DNA from: Sulfitobacter sp043557345 | Lineage (GTDB): Bacteria; Pseudomonadota; Alphaproteobacteria; Rhodobacterales; Rhodobacteraceae | Assembly: GCF_043557345.1 (NCBI RefSeq) | Contig: NZ_JBIFFV010000005.1 | Coordinates: 62,001 to 126,000, forward strand | Direction of reading: 5' to 3' | DNA: 64,000 nt | The notes under the pieces: generated by a model | The model's database searches: none | Told to the model about the DNA's origin: nothing | What the model saw: only the letters and a program-made list of their open reading frames with translations | Program-made: the position numbers and the translations under genes | Part shown: positions 18,408 to 26,979 of the stretch, piece by piece | Layout of the letters: the number at the start of each line of letters is the position of its first letter | How positions within the stretch are numbered: the stretch's first letter is position 1

Positions 18408-18863
18408 ATGCTTGATGATCTGGATCGCCGTATTCTGCGCTACTGGCAGGCGGAGCCGAGTCTCAGCCCCGGGGAATTGGCGGAGCGGTGCAATGTCACC
18501 TCCGGCAAGGCGGCGCGGCGGATTGCGCGTCTGCAAGATCAGGGGATCGTGCAGGGCAGCGGGGTGGTGATCGATTGGGCGGCGCTTGGTTATGCTTTGG
18601 AAGTGTCCTTGCGGGTGACTTTGGACAAGACGCAGGCGAATGCTTTTGATGTCTTCATGGCAGAGGCGCGGCAGGTGCCTGAGGTGATCGAGTTGCAGAC
18701 CTTTTTGGGGCGGGTCGATCTGCGGCTGTCGATCATTGCGCGGGACATGGGGCATTATCAGCAGATTTACCGCAGTCGCATCCTGACCCTGCCGCATATC
18801 GCCGAGATCGAGGCGTTGATGCATGTGGCGCGGATCAAGACGCAGGAGGGGCTGCCGCTGTGA
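18408..18863 (+). CDS. Lrp/AsnC family regulator (first of a tandem pair)
   Basis: A 151-residue transcription regulator with an N-terminal winged helix-turn-helix (LDDLDRRILRYWQ, LSPGELAERCNVTSGKAARRIARLQDQGIV) and a C-terminal ligand-binding RAM domain (SLRVTLDKTQANAFDVF onward). The frame is open to a GTG at 18381, but ATG 18408 gives the family N-terminus. The gene diverges from ilvC and overlaps the second Lrp gene by 4 bases, so the two proteins are probably made in equal amounts and could form hetero-oligomers. Target unknown; ilvC or the aminotransferase are candidates by position. Confidence 0.87.
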   Translation: MLDDLDRRILRYWQAEPSLSPGELAERCNVTSGKAARRIARLQDQGIVQGSGVVIDWAALGYALEVSLRVTLDKTQANAFDVFMAEARQVPEVIELQTFLGRVDLRLSIIARDMGHYQQIYRSRILTLPHIAEIEALMHVARIKTQEGLPL

Positions 18864-19315
18864 TCGATCTTGATGACATTGACCGGGCCTTGCTGCGGGC
18901 GCTGGCGCGGGACGCCAATCAAAGTGCCAGTGCCTTGGGGCGCCGTTTTGGCCTGTCGCAGCCTGCCACATGGCGGCGGATCAAGCGGCTGGAGGAGGGG
19001 GGCGCGATTGCCGGGCGGCGGTTGCGTTTAAATGCCGAGGCCTTGGGCTTTGGCGTGACGGTGTTTCTGGGCATCAAGCTGGCCACGCGCGGGCGGGTGA
19101 GTTTGGAGGACTTCGAGCGGGCGGTTTCGGCCATTCCCGAGGTGCAGACGGTTGAGCATGTTTTGGGGCTGTTCGACTATCGTCTGCGGGTCGTGGCGCG
19201 AGACTTGCCGGACTTCGAGCGTGTGCTCAGGCGGCGGATCATGACCCTGCCGGGCGCGGGGGAGGTGGAGGCCAATGTGCTGTTGAGCGAAGAACGCCTG
19301 CCGGGGCCGCTATAG
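18860..19315 (+). CDS. Lrp/AsnC family regulator (second of a tandem pair)
   Basis: 151 residues with the same plan as its neighbour: wHTH at about 3-60 (LDDIDRALLRALARDANQSASALGRRFGLSQPATWRRIKRLEEGGAI) and a RAM domain after about 70. The two are similar but clearly diverged, so this is not a recent duplication. GTG start within the overlap GTGA with the upstream stop. 62 bases separate it from the class V aminotransferase gene, so a joint operon is possible. Confidence 0.88.
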   Translation: MIDLDDIDRALLRALARDANQSASALGRRFGLSQPATWRRIKRLEEGGAIAGRRLRLNAEALGFGVTVFLGIKLATRGRVSLEDFERAVSAIPEVQTVEHVLGLFDYRLRVVARDLPDFERVLRRRIMTLPGAGEVEANVLLSEERLPGPL

Positions 19316-19377
19316 CCGCATTTGCCTTTTGCCGCGGCGGGCCATATCCCTTTGCTTCGAATGATGGAGGAAGAACG

Positions 19378-20502
19378 ATGGCATTGCTCGACACGGTAGA
19401 CCCTTCGGGGCTTGATGAATTCAGCGTGGTCTTTACCGACCGGTCGCTCAACCACATGTCGGCGGAGTTTCAGCAGGTCATGCGTGACCTCTCGGGCTGG
19501 CTAGGCGAGGTGTATAACGCCGATGCCGTGGCGCTGGTGCCCGGTGGCGGCACCTATGCGATGGAGGCCGTGGCGCGGCAGTTCGCGCGGGGGCAGGATG
19601 TGCTCGTGGTGCGCAACGGCTGGTTCTCTTACCGCTGGAGCCAGATCATCGAGAATGGCGATCTGACCAAGAGCGCCGAGGTGATGAAGGCGCGGATGCA
19701 GGGCAATGCCAGCCCCGCGCCCTTTGCGCCCGCTCCGATCGACGAGGTCACCGCCGCGATCCGCGCGCAGAAGCCGCAGGTGGTGTTTGCGCCGCATGTC
19801 GAGACAAGCTCGGGCATGATCCTGCCGGATGACTATATCAAGGACATGGCCACGGCGGCCCATGAGGTGGGCGCGCTGATGGTGCTCGATTGCATTGCCT
19901 CGGGCTGTGTCTGGGTGGATATGAAGGCGCTCGGCGTCGATGTGCTGATCTCGGCCCCGCAGAAGGGGTGGAGTGCCGCGCCCTCGGCCGGTTTGGTGAT
20001 GATGTCGGCCCGGGCCGAGGCGCGGCTGAACGAGACCACGTCGGACAGTTTCGCCATCGACCTGCGCAAATGGCGCGACATCATGAAAGCCTATGAGGCC
20101 GGAGGGCACGCCTATCACGCCACCATGCCGACGGACGCGCTGCGCGCTTTCCGCGATACGGTGAAAGAGACGCGGGACTATGGGTTCGACCGGCTAAAGG
20201 AGGCGCAGTGGCGTTTGGGCGAGGCGGTGCGTCAGGCACTGGCCGCCCGCGGCGTGACTTCGGTCGCCGCAGAGGGGTTTGCCGCGCCGGGGGTGGTCGT
20301 GTGCTATACCGCCGATCCCGATGTGCAAAACGGCAAGGCTTTCGCCGCCCATGGCATGCAGATCGCCGCCGGGGTGCCGTTGCAGGTGGGGGAGCCGGAC
20401 GATTTTCGCACCTTCCGTCTGGGGCTGTTCGGATTGGACAAGCTCTATGATGTCGACGCGACCGTGGCGCGGCTGACGGCGGTGTTGGACGAGGTTCTGT
20501 AA
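19378..20502 (+). CDS. Class V aminotransferase, PLP-dependent
   Basis: 374-residue fold-type I PLP enzyme related to serine/alanine-glyoxylate aminotransferases. Visible are the phosphate-binding PGGGTYAMEA near residue 55, the PLP-ring Asp in LMVLDCIASG, and the Schiff-base Lys in SAPQKGWSAAP near 199. A GGAGGAAG ribosome-binding site precedes the ATG. Substrate not assignable; adjacency to Lrp regulators suggests amino-acid metabolism. Ends facing ubiH with a hairpin between. Confidence 0.87.
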   Translation: MALLDTVDPSGLDEFSVVFTDRSLNHMSAEFQQVMRDLSGWLGEVYNADAVALVPGGGTYAMEAVARQFARGQDVLVVRNGWFSYRWSQIIENGDLTKSAEVMKARMQGNASPAPFAPAPIDEVTAAIRAQKPQVVFAPHVETSSGMILPDDYIKDMATAAHEVGALMVLDCIASGCVWVDMKALGVDVLISAPQKGWSAAPSAGLVMMSARAEARLNETTSDSFAIDLRKWRDIMKAYEAGGHAYHATMPTDALRAFRDTVKETRDYGFDRLKEAQWRLGEAVRQALAARGVTSVAAEGFAAPGVVVCYTADPDVQNGKAFAAHGMQIAAGVPLQVGEPDDFRTFRLGLFGLDKLYDVDATVARLTAVLDEVL

Positions 20503-20508
20503 GGCCCT

Positions 20509-20532
20509 CTGCGCCGCAATTCAGCGGCGCAG
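20509..20532. terminator. Hairpin between convergent genes
   Basis: CTGCGCCGC and GCGGCGCAG form a perfect 9-bp stem with a 6-base loop between the aminotransferase and ubiH ends; it includes the last codons of ubiH. There is no clear T-run, so the terminator role is tentative. Confidence 0.4.
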
Positions 20533-21720
20533 GCCCAGCCCCATTTGCATCAACATCTTGCGCACCGGGGGCAGGGCGTAGAGGGCGTTGAGCCCCGCCG
20601 CGCGCGCGTCTCGGGCGAGCGGGCTGCTGGCTTGGCTGGCGCGGTTCAGCAGGTCGATGCCCCGGACCCTGAGCGCGATATCGGCGTGGCGGGCCTTGTG
20701 ATAGGTCTCCAGCATCTCCGCATCGCCGAGGCGTTCGGGCGCGGCGCGGGCCAGATCCAGCAGCGTCGCCATATCGGTCAGCGACATGTTCAACCCCTGC
20801 GCGCCGATGGGGGGCAGCACATGGGCGGCTTCCGCCACTAGGGCCAGCCGTTCGGCGGAAAGACGTTTTGCCTCTTGGCTGATGATGGGCCAGAGGGCGC
20901 GGGGGCTGGCGAGGGTGAGCGGGCCGAAGAGATTGGCCGACCGCGCGGTCGCTTCGGCCTCGAAAGCGGCAGGGTCGAGCGTGGCGCGGGCTTGGGTTGC
21001 GGGGCCATCGTCCATCCAGACCACGGCGGAACAGGGCATGCCATCGCGGTCCGGCAGGGGCACGAGGGTGAAAGGCCCGCCCGAACGGTGTACTTCGGTC
21101 GAGACATTCTCATGCGGGATCGGGTGGGTCACGCAAAAGGCCAGTGCCTTTTGCCCGTAGCGGCGGGTGGTGACCTCGATCCCGGCGGCCTCGCGCATTG
21201 GGCTGTTGCGCCCGTCAGCGGCGATCACGAGCCGGGTTCTGATCCGGCTGCCATCGCTCAGCCCGACACGCGCTTCGCTTTGACGGGTAAAAAGCGTGGT
21301 GGTGCCGGTGCCGGGGCGGAAATCGACGTTGGGCAGCTCATTCAGCCGGGACAGAATTTCGCGCCGCAGCAGCCAGTTGGGAAAGTTCCAGCCGAAGGGT
21401 GCGTCAGAGATATCGGCGGCGTCGAACGCGCGGGTGACGCGGGGGCTCGGGTCTTCGCCGCCCGCATCGACGATGCGCATGATTTGCAGCGCGGCGGCAT
21501 GGGGGGCAAGACGGTCCCATAGACCGGCGTCTTCCAGCAGCGGCCGCGCCGGTTGCAGCAGCGCGGTGGAGCGCATGTCGGCCCCCTTGGCGGCGCCATC
21601 GGTGACGGGCGGGGTGGGGTCGACGCAGATCACATCGAAGCCCGCCGCGCCAAAGGCCGCCGCCGCGGTCAACCCGGCGATGCCGCCGCCGGAAATCAGA
21701 ATATCGCAATCGAAGGTCAT
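20521..21720 (-). CDS. ubiH: UbiH/UbiF-family FAD-dependent monooxygenase
   Basis: 399-residue flavoprotein hydroxylase of the ubiquinone pathway group, acting at the inner membrane. FAD-binding Rossmann loop ILISGGGIAGLTAAAAFG at the N-terminus, ADGRNSPMREAAGI in the middle, and the C-terminal ribityl-binding signature AAHVLPPIGAQGLNMSLTD. Start at 21720 is supported by the one-base overlap (TGATG) with the upstream HAD gene. It could be UbiH, UbiF or UbiL; the ring position hydroxylated cannot be told from sequence by eye. Confidence 0.87.
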   Translation of the reverse strand: MTFDCDILISGGGIAGLTAAAAFGAAGFDVICVDPTPPVTDGAAKGADMRSTALLQPARPLLEDAGLWDRLAPHAAALQIMRIVDAGGEDPSPRVTRAFDAADISDAPFGWNFPNWLLRREILSRLNELPNVDFRPGTGTTTLFTRQSEARVGLSDGSRIRTRLVIAADGRNSPMREAAGIEVTTRRYGQKALAFCVTHPIPHENVSTEVHRSGGPFTLVPLPDRDGMPCSAVVWMDDGPATQARATLDPAAFEAEATARSANLFGPLTLASPRALWPIISQEAKRLSAERLALVAEAAHVLPPIGAQGLNMSLTDMATLLDLARAAPERLGDAEMLETYHKARHADIALRVRGIDLLNRASQASSPLARDARAAGLNALYALPPVRKMLMQMGLGLRR

Positions 21721-22367
21721 CAGCCGGCCACCCGTGTTAAGAATTCGCAAAGATCTTGCGTATGGTAGTGGATGTGATCGCCTTCGCCACGTTCCGGGGC
21801 CACATGTACCGTGCGCATCCCCAAAGCATGGGGCGCGGCGAGGTTGCGCGGATCATCCTCGAACATGGCGGCGGATGCGGTTTGGAACCCGTCGATGCCA
21901 AAGACCTTGTCATAGGCGGCGGCTTCGGGTTTGGGTAGGAAATCGGCGTGTTCCACACCATAGATCGCGTCGAAAAGCCCCGAAAGACCGCGGGCCTCGA
22001 GCACCCGTTCGGCATAGGGCGCGCAGCCGTTGGTATAGACGATACACCGCCCCGGCAGCACGCGAATGGCCTGAGCGAGCAGCGGGTCGGGGGTGAGCCG
22101 GTCCATCGGGATGTCATGCACCTCGGTCAGGTAGGGGCCGGGGTCGACACCGTGTTCGCGCATCAAGCCGGCCAGGGTGGTGCCGTATGTCTGCCAATAA
22201 TGCTGGCGCAGGTGGTTTGCCTCGGCCCGGTCGACCTTGATCGCGCGCATCACCCAATCGACCATACGCGCTTCGATCAGGTCGAAAAGCCGCGCTTCGG
22301 GCGGGTAAAGCGTCTGATCGAGGTCGAAGACCCAAGTGGTGACATGAGAAAAAGCATCGCGCGGCAT
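21720..22367 (-). CDS. HAD-superfamily pyrimidine 5'-nucleotidase-like hydrolase
   Basis: 215 residues with the HAD motifs in order: motif I DLDQTLYP near residue 15 (nucleophile Asp), motif II TNGCAPYAERVL, a Lys in FLPKPE, and motif III/IV FEDDPRNL. This pattern matches the SDT1/pyrimidine 5'-nucleotidase subgroup, which dephosphorylates nucleoside monophosphates. ATG 22367 places motif I close to the N-terminus as in relatives. It overlaps ubiH by one base and is therefore coupled to it, a pairing whose logic is unclear. Confidence 0.85.
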   Translation of the reverse strand: MPRDAFSHVTTWVFDLDQTLYPPEARLFDLIEARMVDWVMRAIKVDRAEANHLRQHYWQTYGTTLAGLMREHGVDPGPYLTEVHDIPMDRLTPDPLLAQAIRVLPGRCIVYTNGCAPYAERVLEARGLSGLFDAIYGVEHADFLPKPEAAAYDKVFGIDGFQTASAAMFEDDPRNLAAPHALGMRTVHVAPERGEGDHIHYHTQDLCEFLTRVAG

Positions 22368-22468
22368 GGCGCAGAGGTAGGCCGAGACGCGCGCCCGCGC
22401 AAGCCCTGCCGGGTTGCGCAAATGGTCGCGGTGAGTAAGGTGGCACAACTTTCAAGGACTGATAGCTG

Positions 22469-23122
22469 ATGCCCGACCCCAAGACCGGCCCGACCGACGC
22501 CTATTCGATGATTCTGGAGGCCATCGACATTGGCACCTATCGCCCCGGTGACCGCTTGGTGGAGAGCGAATTGGCCGAGCGTTTCGGCGTGTCGCGCACG
22601 CCGATCCGTGAGGCATTACAACGGCTTGAGACGCAATCCTTGCTGATGCGCGATGGGCGCAGCCTGATCGTGGCCTCGCTGGATCACAACCAGATGGCCG
22701 AGCTTTACGTCGTCCGGGGCGAGTTGGAGGGGCTGGCCGCGCGACTGGCCGCGCGCCATGCCACCGCCGAGGAGGTGCGCGTGCTGCGCGAGATGGTGGA
22801 TGCCGACAACGCGCTGGCAGGCAATCCCAATGCGCTGGCGCGGGCGAACAAACGGTTTCACAAGCAAATCCATCTGGCATCGCACAACCGCTATTTGGTG
22901 CAGCAGCTCGACCTCGTGCACCGCTCCATGGCCTTGATGGCGACCTCATCCCTCGCGGTGGAGGGGCGTGGGGAGATTGCGCAGGCCGAACATGACCGCA
23001 TCGTGCAGATGATCGAAGCCCGCGATGAGGATGGCGCGGATGAGGCGCTGCGCACGCATATCTCCGTCGCCTTCATGACCCGCTTGAAGCAGGAAGCGGT
23101 CCGGCGCGAGGATGATTTTTGA
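22469..23122 (+). CDS. GntR-family (FadR subgroup) regulator
   Basis: 217-residue DNA-binding regulator. The wHTH is at about 10-75 (IDIGTYRPGDRLVESELAERFGVSRTPIREALQRLE); the all-helical FCD effector domain follows from about 80, with the metal/ligand-binding pattern including an NKRFHKQIHLASHN stretch and a later Asp/His pair. Effector and targets unknown. Its last 50 bases overlap the 3' end of the oppositely oriented glycosyltransferase gene, so both C-terminal tails are encoded by the same DNA. Confidence 0.9.
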   Translation: MPDPKTGPTDAYSMILEAIDIGTYRPGDRLVESELAERFGVSRTPIREALQRLETQSLLMRDGRSLIVASLDHNQMAELYVVRGELEGLAARLAARHATAEEVRVLREMVDADNALAGNPNALARANKRFHKQIHLASHNRYLVQQLDLVHRSMALMATSSLAVEGRGEIAQAEHDRIVQMIEARDEDGADEALRTHISVAFMTRLKQEAVRREDDF

Positions 23123-25016
23123 TCTTCCTGCGCGGTCTCACATAGCGCGGCAGAGTGTGGCCATGGGCGGTTTTGTCCCAGAAATGTGGGCTGCGATAGA
23201 GCTCAAACAGCGCTTTGGCGGCGGCCAAGGCTCCCAATGCAAAATAGAGCGGGCAGGTGATGACCCAAGGCAGCAAATGCCGCTGACCCCGGCCTGAGAC
23301 CGCGATGGTGGCGGCGCAGAAGTTCAGTAATTCCGATAGAATGAAGAGGGCGAAGATCACTCTCAGGACTGGCGGGGCAAGCCAGTGCGTAACCGGGTGG
23401 TACAGCCCGAAAAAACTCAGCCACAGCGACCAGAGAAGGGGCGCGAGGGCGAATTGCGAGACCGTGGCGAGAAAGATCGCCTGCACGCCGATGAACCGCC
23501 GCAGCCCGAGGTCATTCAGCAGGGCACGCGGCCTTTGCATATGGACCGCCCAAGTGATGAGGTAGCCCTTCAGCCATCGGGATCGTTGCCGCACCCAAGG
23601 CCACGGGCGACAATTGGCCTCTTCATAGGTGGTGGTGCGCATCAGTTCGGTCACATAGCCGCGCCGCGCCAGCCGGAGACCCAGATCGGCATCCTCGGTC
23701 ACGTTATGGGCGTCCCAAGCGCCGAGCCGTTCGAGGATGTCGCGCCGGAAAAACAACGTGGTGCCGCCCAGCGGGACAACCAGCCCCAGCCGGGCCACGC
23801 CTGGTAGGATCACCCGCCACCACGTCGCATATTCGATCGAAAAGCAGCGGGCCATCCAATTGCCGCGGCTGTTGTAGAAATCCAGAACCCCCTGCAAACA
23901 AGAGACATTTTCGGGTGCGTTGTGAAAGCGGGTGACAATCTGTTCGATCTGGTCCGGCTCCGGCGCGTCCTCGGCATCCCAAACGCCGATGATGCTGCCG
24001 CGGCAGAAATCAAGCGCGTAGTTCAGCGCGCGGGGTTTGGTCTTGAGCGCCCCGGCGTCGGGCACTTCGATCACGCTGATCCATGGCGGCAGGGGGGTGC
24101 GGGCGATGGTCGCACGGGTGAGTTTGTCACTCGCTTCGAGGACCAGAACCACCTCCAACAGCGATTTCGGGTAGGTGAGCCGCGAAAGCCGCGCGATCAG
24201 CGCCTGCGCGATCTCTTCCTCATGCAGCAGGGGCACGAGGACCGAGACTTGGGGCAGGCGGAATCGCTTACTCTCTTGCAAATGCGGCGGTGACCGGGGG
24301 GGCTTGGGCCGGGCGAGAGCGGCCCACAGGGCCGTGGCCTTGAGCCCGCTGGTCAGCAGCAGGGTAAGCGCGCCCCAGAGGAGCGCAATGGCAAGGACCG
24401 CGGAGGGGAAAAGCACCAACAGGCCGAGGAGCGACAGCAAAACACCCCGCAAGGCAAACCGCCGCTTGAGGCTGCGTAGCCCCCAGTTTCGACAGCTTTC
24501 CGCATCCGCCACGCGGGTGACGGCACGTTCCGCCAGTTCGGCAGCATAGAGCCTGCCGATCTGGGTTCGTACCTGTCTGGCATCGGCGACGACCAGTACC
24601 AGAGTCTTCCCCCGCTGCCCCAAGGCATCGCAAAGCTGAGTGAATTCAGCGGGGCGACCGCTGGCCACGAAAAGCCGGTCCCCCAGTTCCAGCCATGGCA
24701 CGGCCTCGAATTGCAGGCACAAATGCGCGGGTATCCGAGCGGCAAGCCGATGATCGCAGGGGCTGCGGTCGAGGTCGACCGGCTGGGCGCCATGTTGGCG
24801 GGCGAGCGCTTTGACGATGTCATCGGGGGCGATCAAGCCTTCGGTGGCCAAAACTTCGCCCAGAGGGGCGTCTATGCGGCGCTGCAGGTCAAGCCCGTGC
24901 AGCAGATCGCGCGGGCCAATGACCCCTGCGGCGATCAAATGCTCGCCCAACCGCATCCGGCGGGCGGGCGCGGTGGCCATCCGCGGCGCTGAGAGTTTCA
25001 GGCGAAGGTTGCTCAT
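23073..25016 (-). CDS. Processive family 2 glycosyltransferase with an N-terminal MshEN (c-di-GMP-binding type) domain
   Basis: 647 residues. The MshEN domain at about 18-85 has both tandem motifs, RLGEHLIAAGVIGPRDLLHGL and PLGEVLATEGLIAPDDIVKAL; this domain is a known c-di-GMP receptor in GspE/MshE ATPases. Two helices lie at about 190-235. The GT2 domain at about 255-460 has VSVLVPLLHEE, the donor-binding WDAEDAPEPDQ, the acceptor TEDADLG and QRSRWLKGYL, the QxxRW of processive polysaccharide synthases. More membrane helices follow to about 610. It probably makes or exports a polysaccharide under c-di-GMP control. A perfect CtrA site lies 45 bases ahead of the start. Confidence 0.88.
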   Translation of the reverse strand: MSNLRLKLSAPRMATAPARRMRLGEHLIAAGVIGPRDLLHGLDLQRRIDAPLGEVLATEGLIAPDDIVKALARQHGAQPVDLDRSPCDHRLAARIPAHLCLQFEAVPWLELGDRLFVASGRPAEFTQLCDALGQRGKTLVLVVADARQVRTQIGRLYAAELAERAVTRVADAESCRNWGLRSLKRRFALRGVLLSLLGLLVLFPSAVLAIALLWGALTLLLTSGLKATALWAALARPKPPRSPPHLQESKRFRLPQVSVLVPLLHEEEIAQALIARLSRLTYPKSLLEVVLVLEASDKLTRATIARTPLPPWISVIEVPDAGALKTKPRALNYALDFCRGSIIGVWDAEDAPEPDQIEQIVTRFHNAPENVSCLQGVLDFYNSRGNWMARCFSIEYATWWRVILPGVARLGLVVPLGGTTLFFRRDILERLGAWDAHNVTEDADLGLRLARRGYVTELMRTTTYEEANCRPWPWVRQRSRWLKGYLITWAVHMQRPRALLNDLGLRRFIGVQAIFLATVSQFALAPLLWSLWLSFFGLYHPVTHWLAPPVLRVIFALFILSELLNFCAATIAVSGRGQRHLLPWVITCPLYFALGALAAAKALFELYRSPHFWDKTAHGHTLPRYVRPRRKIKNHPRAGPLPASSGS

Positions 25017-25050
25017 TCCGTGCCCCGTCGAGGTTCCGGAATGAGACTGG

Positions 25051-25085
25051 CAGGCGACCGTTAATCGAGTGTTAAAAGTCGCCTG
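25051..25085. repeat. Inverted repeat enclosing the CtrA site
   Basis: CAGGCGAC (25051-25058) and GTCGCCTG (25078-25085) are perfect inverted arms, 19 bases apart, centred on the CtrA motif. It could form an RNA hairpin or be a second operator. Confidence 0.55.
25061..25075. promoter_or_regulatory. CtrA-type binding site TTAA-N7-TTAA
   Basis: A perfect TTAA-N7-TTAA, the recognition sequence of the alphaproteobacterial response regulator CtrA, 45 bases upstream of the glycosyltransferase start and 35 beyond the carA stop. It is the only such pair I found in the intergenic regions of this window. Confidence 0.6.
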
Positions 25086-25109
25086 TGCAATCAGTGCATG
25101 TAGAAAATT

Positions 25110-26270
25110 TTACGCGCTGCGCTCGGCCATCGCCTCGCTGAACCGCTCGAACAGGTAATAGCTGTCTTGCGGGCCGGGGCTGGCTTCGGGGTGGTGCTGG
25201 ACCGACCAGATCGGGCGGCCATCGACGCGGATGCCACAGTTCGACCCGTCAAAGAGCGAGACATGCGTCTCGCGCACGCCCTCGGGCAGGGACTGGCCGT
25301 CGACCGCGAAACCGTGGTTCATCGAGGTGATCTCGACCTTGCCGGTGTCGTAATCCTTGACCGGATGGTTGGCGCCGTGGTGGCCGTGGCTCATCTTGAC
25401 CGTGGTCGCACCAAGCGCCAGTGCAAGCATCTGGTGGCCAAGGCAAATGCCAAAGACGGGCAGATCGGTTTTGTCCAGAACCTCGCGGATCATCGGCACG
25501 GCATAGGCGCCCGTCGCCGCCGGATCGCCCGGACCGTTGGAGAGGAAGACGCCATCGGGCTCATGGGCCATGATGTCTTCATAGGTCGCAGTGGCGGGCA
25601 GCACGGTGACATCGCAGCCCGCAGAGGCGAGGCAGCGCAGGATGTTGCGTTTCGCGCCATAGTCCACGGCGACCACCTTGTGCTTGGCTTCGGTCTGGGG
25701 CGCGTAGCCGTCGGGCCATGCCCACCGCATCTCGTTCCAGCGATAGGTCTGGGCGCAGGTCACGTCCTTGGCCAGATCCATCCCTTCGAGCCCGGCAAAA
25801 TCGCGCGCGGCGGCGACCAGCGCTTCGATGTCGAAGTTTCCATCCGGGTCATGGGCGAGGGCGGCGTGCGGCGCGCCTTGCTGGCGGATCGCGCGGGTCA
25901 GGCGGCGGGTGTCGACACCGCCGATGGCGATGCGCCCGCGCGACGCCAGCCAATCCGACAGCGGCTGAATGTTGCGCCAGCTGCTGGGCGTGGTGGGCAT
26001 CCATTTGACGACCATGCCCGCGGTGACCGGATCGCCCGTCTCATCATCTTCGGGGTTGGTGCCGACATTGCCGATATGCGGGAAGGTGAAGGTCACGATC
26101 TGGCCCGCATAGGACGGGTCGGTCATGATCTCTTGGTAGCCGGTCATCGCGGTGTTGAAGCACAACTCCGCCACGGTCTGGCCGGTCGCGCCAAACCCCA
26201 TGCCGTAGAAAATCGATCCATCCGCAAGGGCAAGGCAGGCGGTTGGGCGTGGGCGAGCGGGCGCGGACAT
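25110..26270 (-). CDS. carA: Carbamoyl-phosphate synthase small (glutaminase) subunit
   Basis: Releases ammonia from glutamine and channels it to CarB for carbamoyl phosphate (arginine and pyrimidines). 386 residues, usual length. The N-terminal CPSase domain starts ACLALADGSIFYGMGFGA; the class I amidotransferase domain has the nucleophile Cys in GICLGHQMLALALG and the His-Glu pair in QHHPEASPGPQDS. carB is not in the window, and no partner gene is adjacent. Divergent from the YqeY gene across 194 bases. Confidence 0.97.
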   Translation of the reverse strand: MSAPARPRPTACLALADGSIFYGMGFGATGQTVAELCFNTAMTGYQEIMTDPSYAGQIVTFTFPHIGNVGTNPEDDETGDPVTAGMVVKWMPTTPSSWRNIQPLSDWLASRGRIAIGGVDTRRLTRAIRQQGAPHAALAHDPDGNFDIEALVAAARDFAGLEGMDLAKDVTCAQTYRWNEMRWAWPDGYAPQTEAKHKVVAVDYGAKRNILRCLASAGCDVTVLPATATYEDIMAHEPDGVFLSNGPGDPAATGAYAVPMIREVLDKTDLPVFGICLGHQMLALALGATTVKMSHGHHGANHPVKDYDTGKVEITSMNHGFAVDGQSLPEGVRETHVSLFDGSNCGIRVDGRPIWSVQHHPEASPGPQDSYYLFERFSEAMAERSA

Positions 26271-26464
26271 GGGGCAGTCTCCGGGCAGAAAGGGGCGGGT
26301 AAACGGGTGGCAACCTAATCCCGCGCGGGCGCGGGGTCAATAGGGGGAGGGAAATGAGATATCGTTTCAGAACAGGGGGTTACCTATGGTCGCCCCCCAT
26401 TGCTCCGCGCGGAGAGAGCAGGTAAGCTGCGACCCTTGGATTTAGCGAAACACAGGAAACCACC

Positions 26465-26923
26465 ATGTCATTGCGGATGCGCATCTCGGATGCTTTGAAA
26501 CAGGCCATGAAAGACAAGGCGGCGGACCGGCTTTCGACGCTGCGGCTGATCAATGCCGCGATCAAGGACAAGGACATCGCCGCCCGGGCCAATGGCAAGG
26601 ATGAGGGCGTGTCGGATGCCGAGGTGTTGGGCATCCTCAGCAAAATGGCCAAACAGCGTCAGGAATCGGCGCGCGCCTATGAAGAGGGCGGGCGGCTGGA
26701 CTTGGCGGAGCGCGAGCGCGAGGAGGTCGAGGTGATCGAAGAGTTCCTGCCAAGGCAGCTCAGCGTCACCGAAACCGCCGCCGCCGTGGACAAGGCCGTG
26801 GCCGATGTCGGCGCGACCTCGATCCGCGACATGGGCAAGGTCATGGGGCTGTTGAAAGAGCGGTATACCGGCCAGATGGATTTCGGCGCGGTGGGCCCGG
26901 TCATCAAAGACCGCTTGAGCTGA
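26465..26923 (+). CDS. yqeY: GatB/YqeY domain protein
   Basis: 152-residue YqeY protein, related to the C-terminal tRNA-binding tail of the GatB amidotransferase subunit. It starts SLRMRISDALKQAMKDKAADRLSTLRLINAAIKD and has EEFLPRQLS and GKVMGLLKERYTGQMDFG, all typical. Possibly helps tRNA-dependent amidation, but the stand-alone role is not established. Followed at once by a strong bidirectional terminator. Confidence 0.92.
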   Translation: MSLRMRISDALKQAMKDKAADRLSTLRLINAAIKDKDIAARANGKDEGVSDAEVLGILSKMAKQRQESARAYEEGGRLDLAEREREEVEVIEEFLPRQLSVTETAAAVDKAVADVGATSIRDMGKVMGLLKERYTGQMDFGAVGPVIKDRLS

Positions 26924-26950
26924 GCCGCGATTGAGTTGAAAAAAAAACAG

Positions 26951-26979
26951 AGGGCTGGGCCGCAAGGTCTGGCCCTTTT
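26951..26979. terminator. Bidirectional Rho-independent terminator with GCAA loop
   Basis: An 11-bp stem (26951-26961 with 26966-26976, three G-U wobbles) closed by a GCAA tetraloop and followed by TTTT on the plus strand. On the minus strand the run of A at 26939-26947 supplies the T-run, so the converging DUF2244 gene is also served. Confidence 0.8.
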
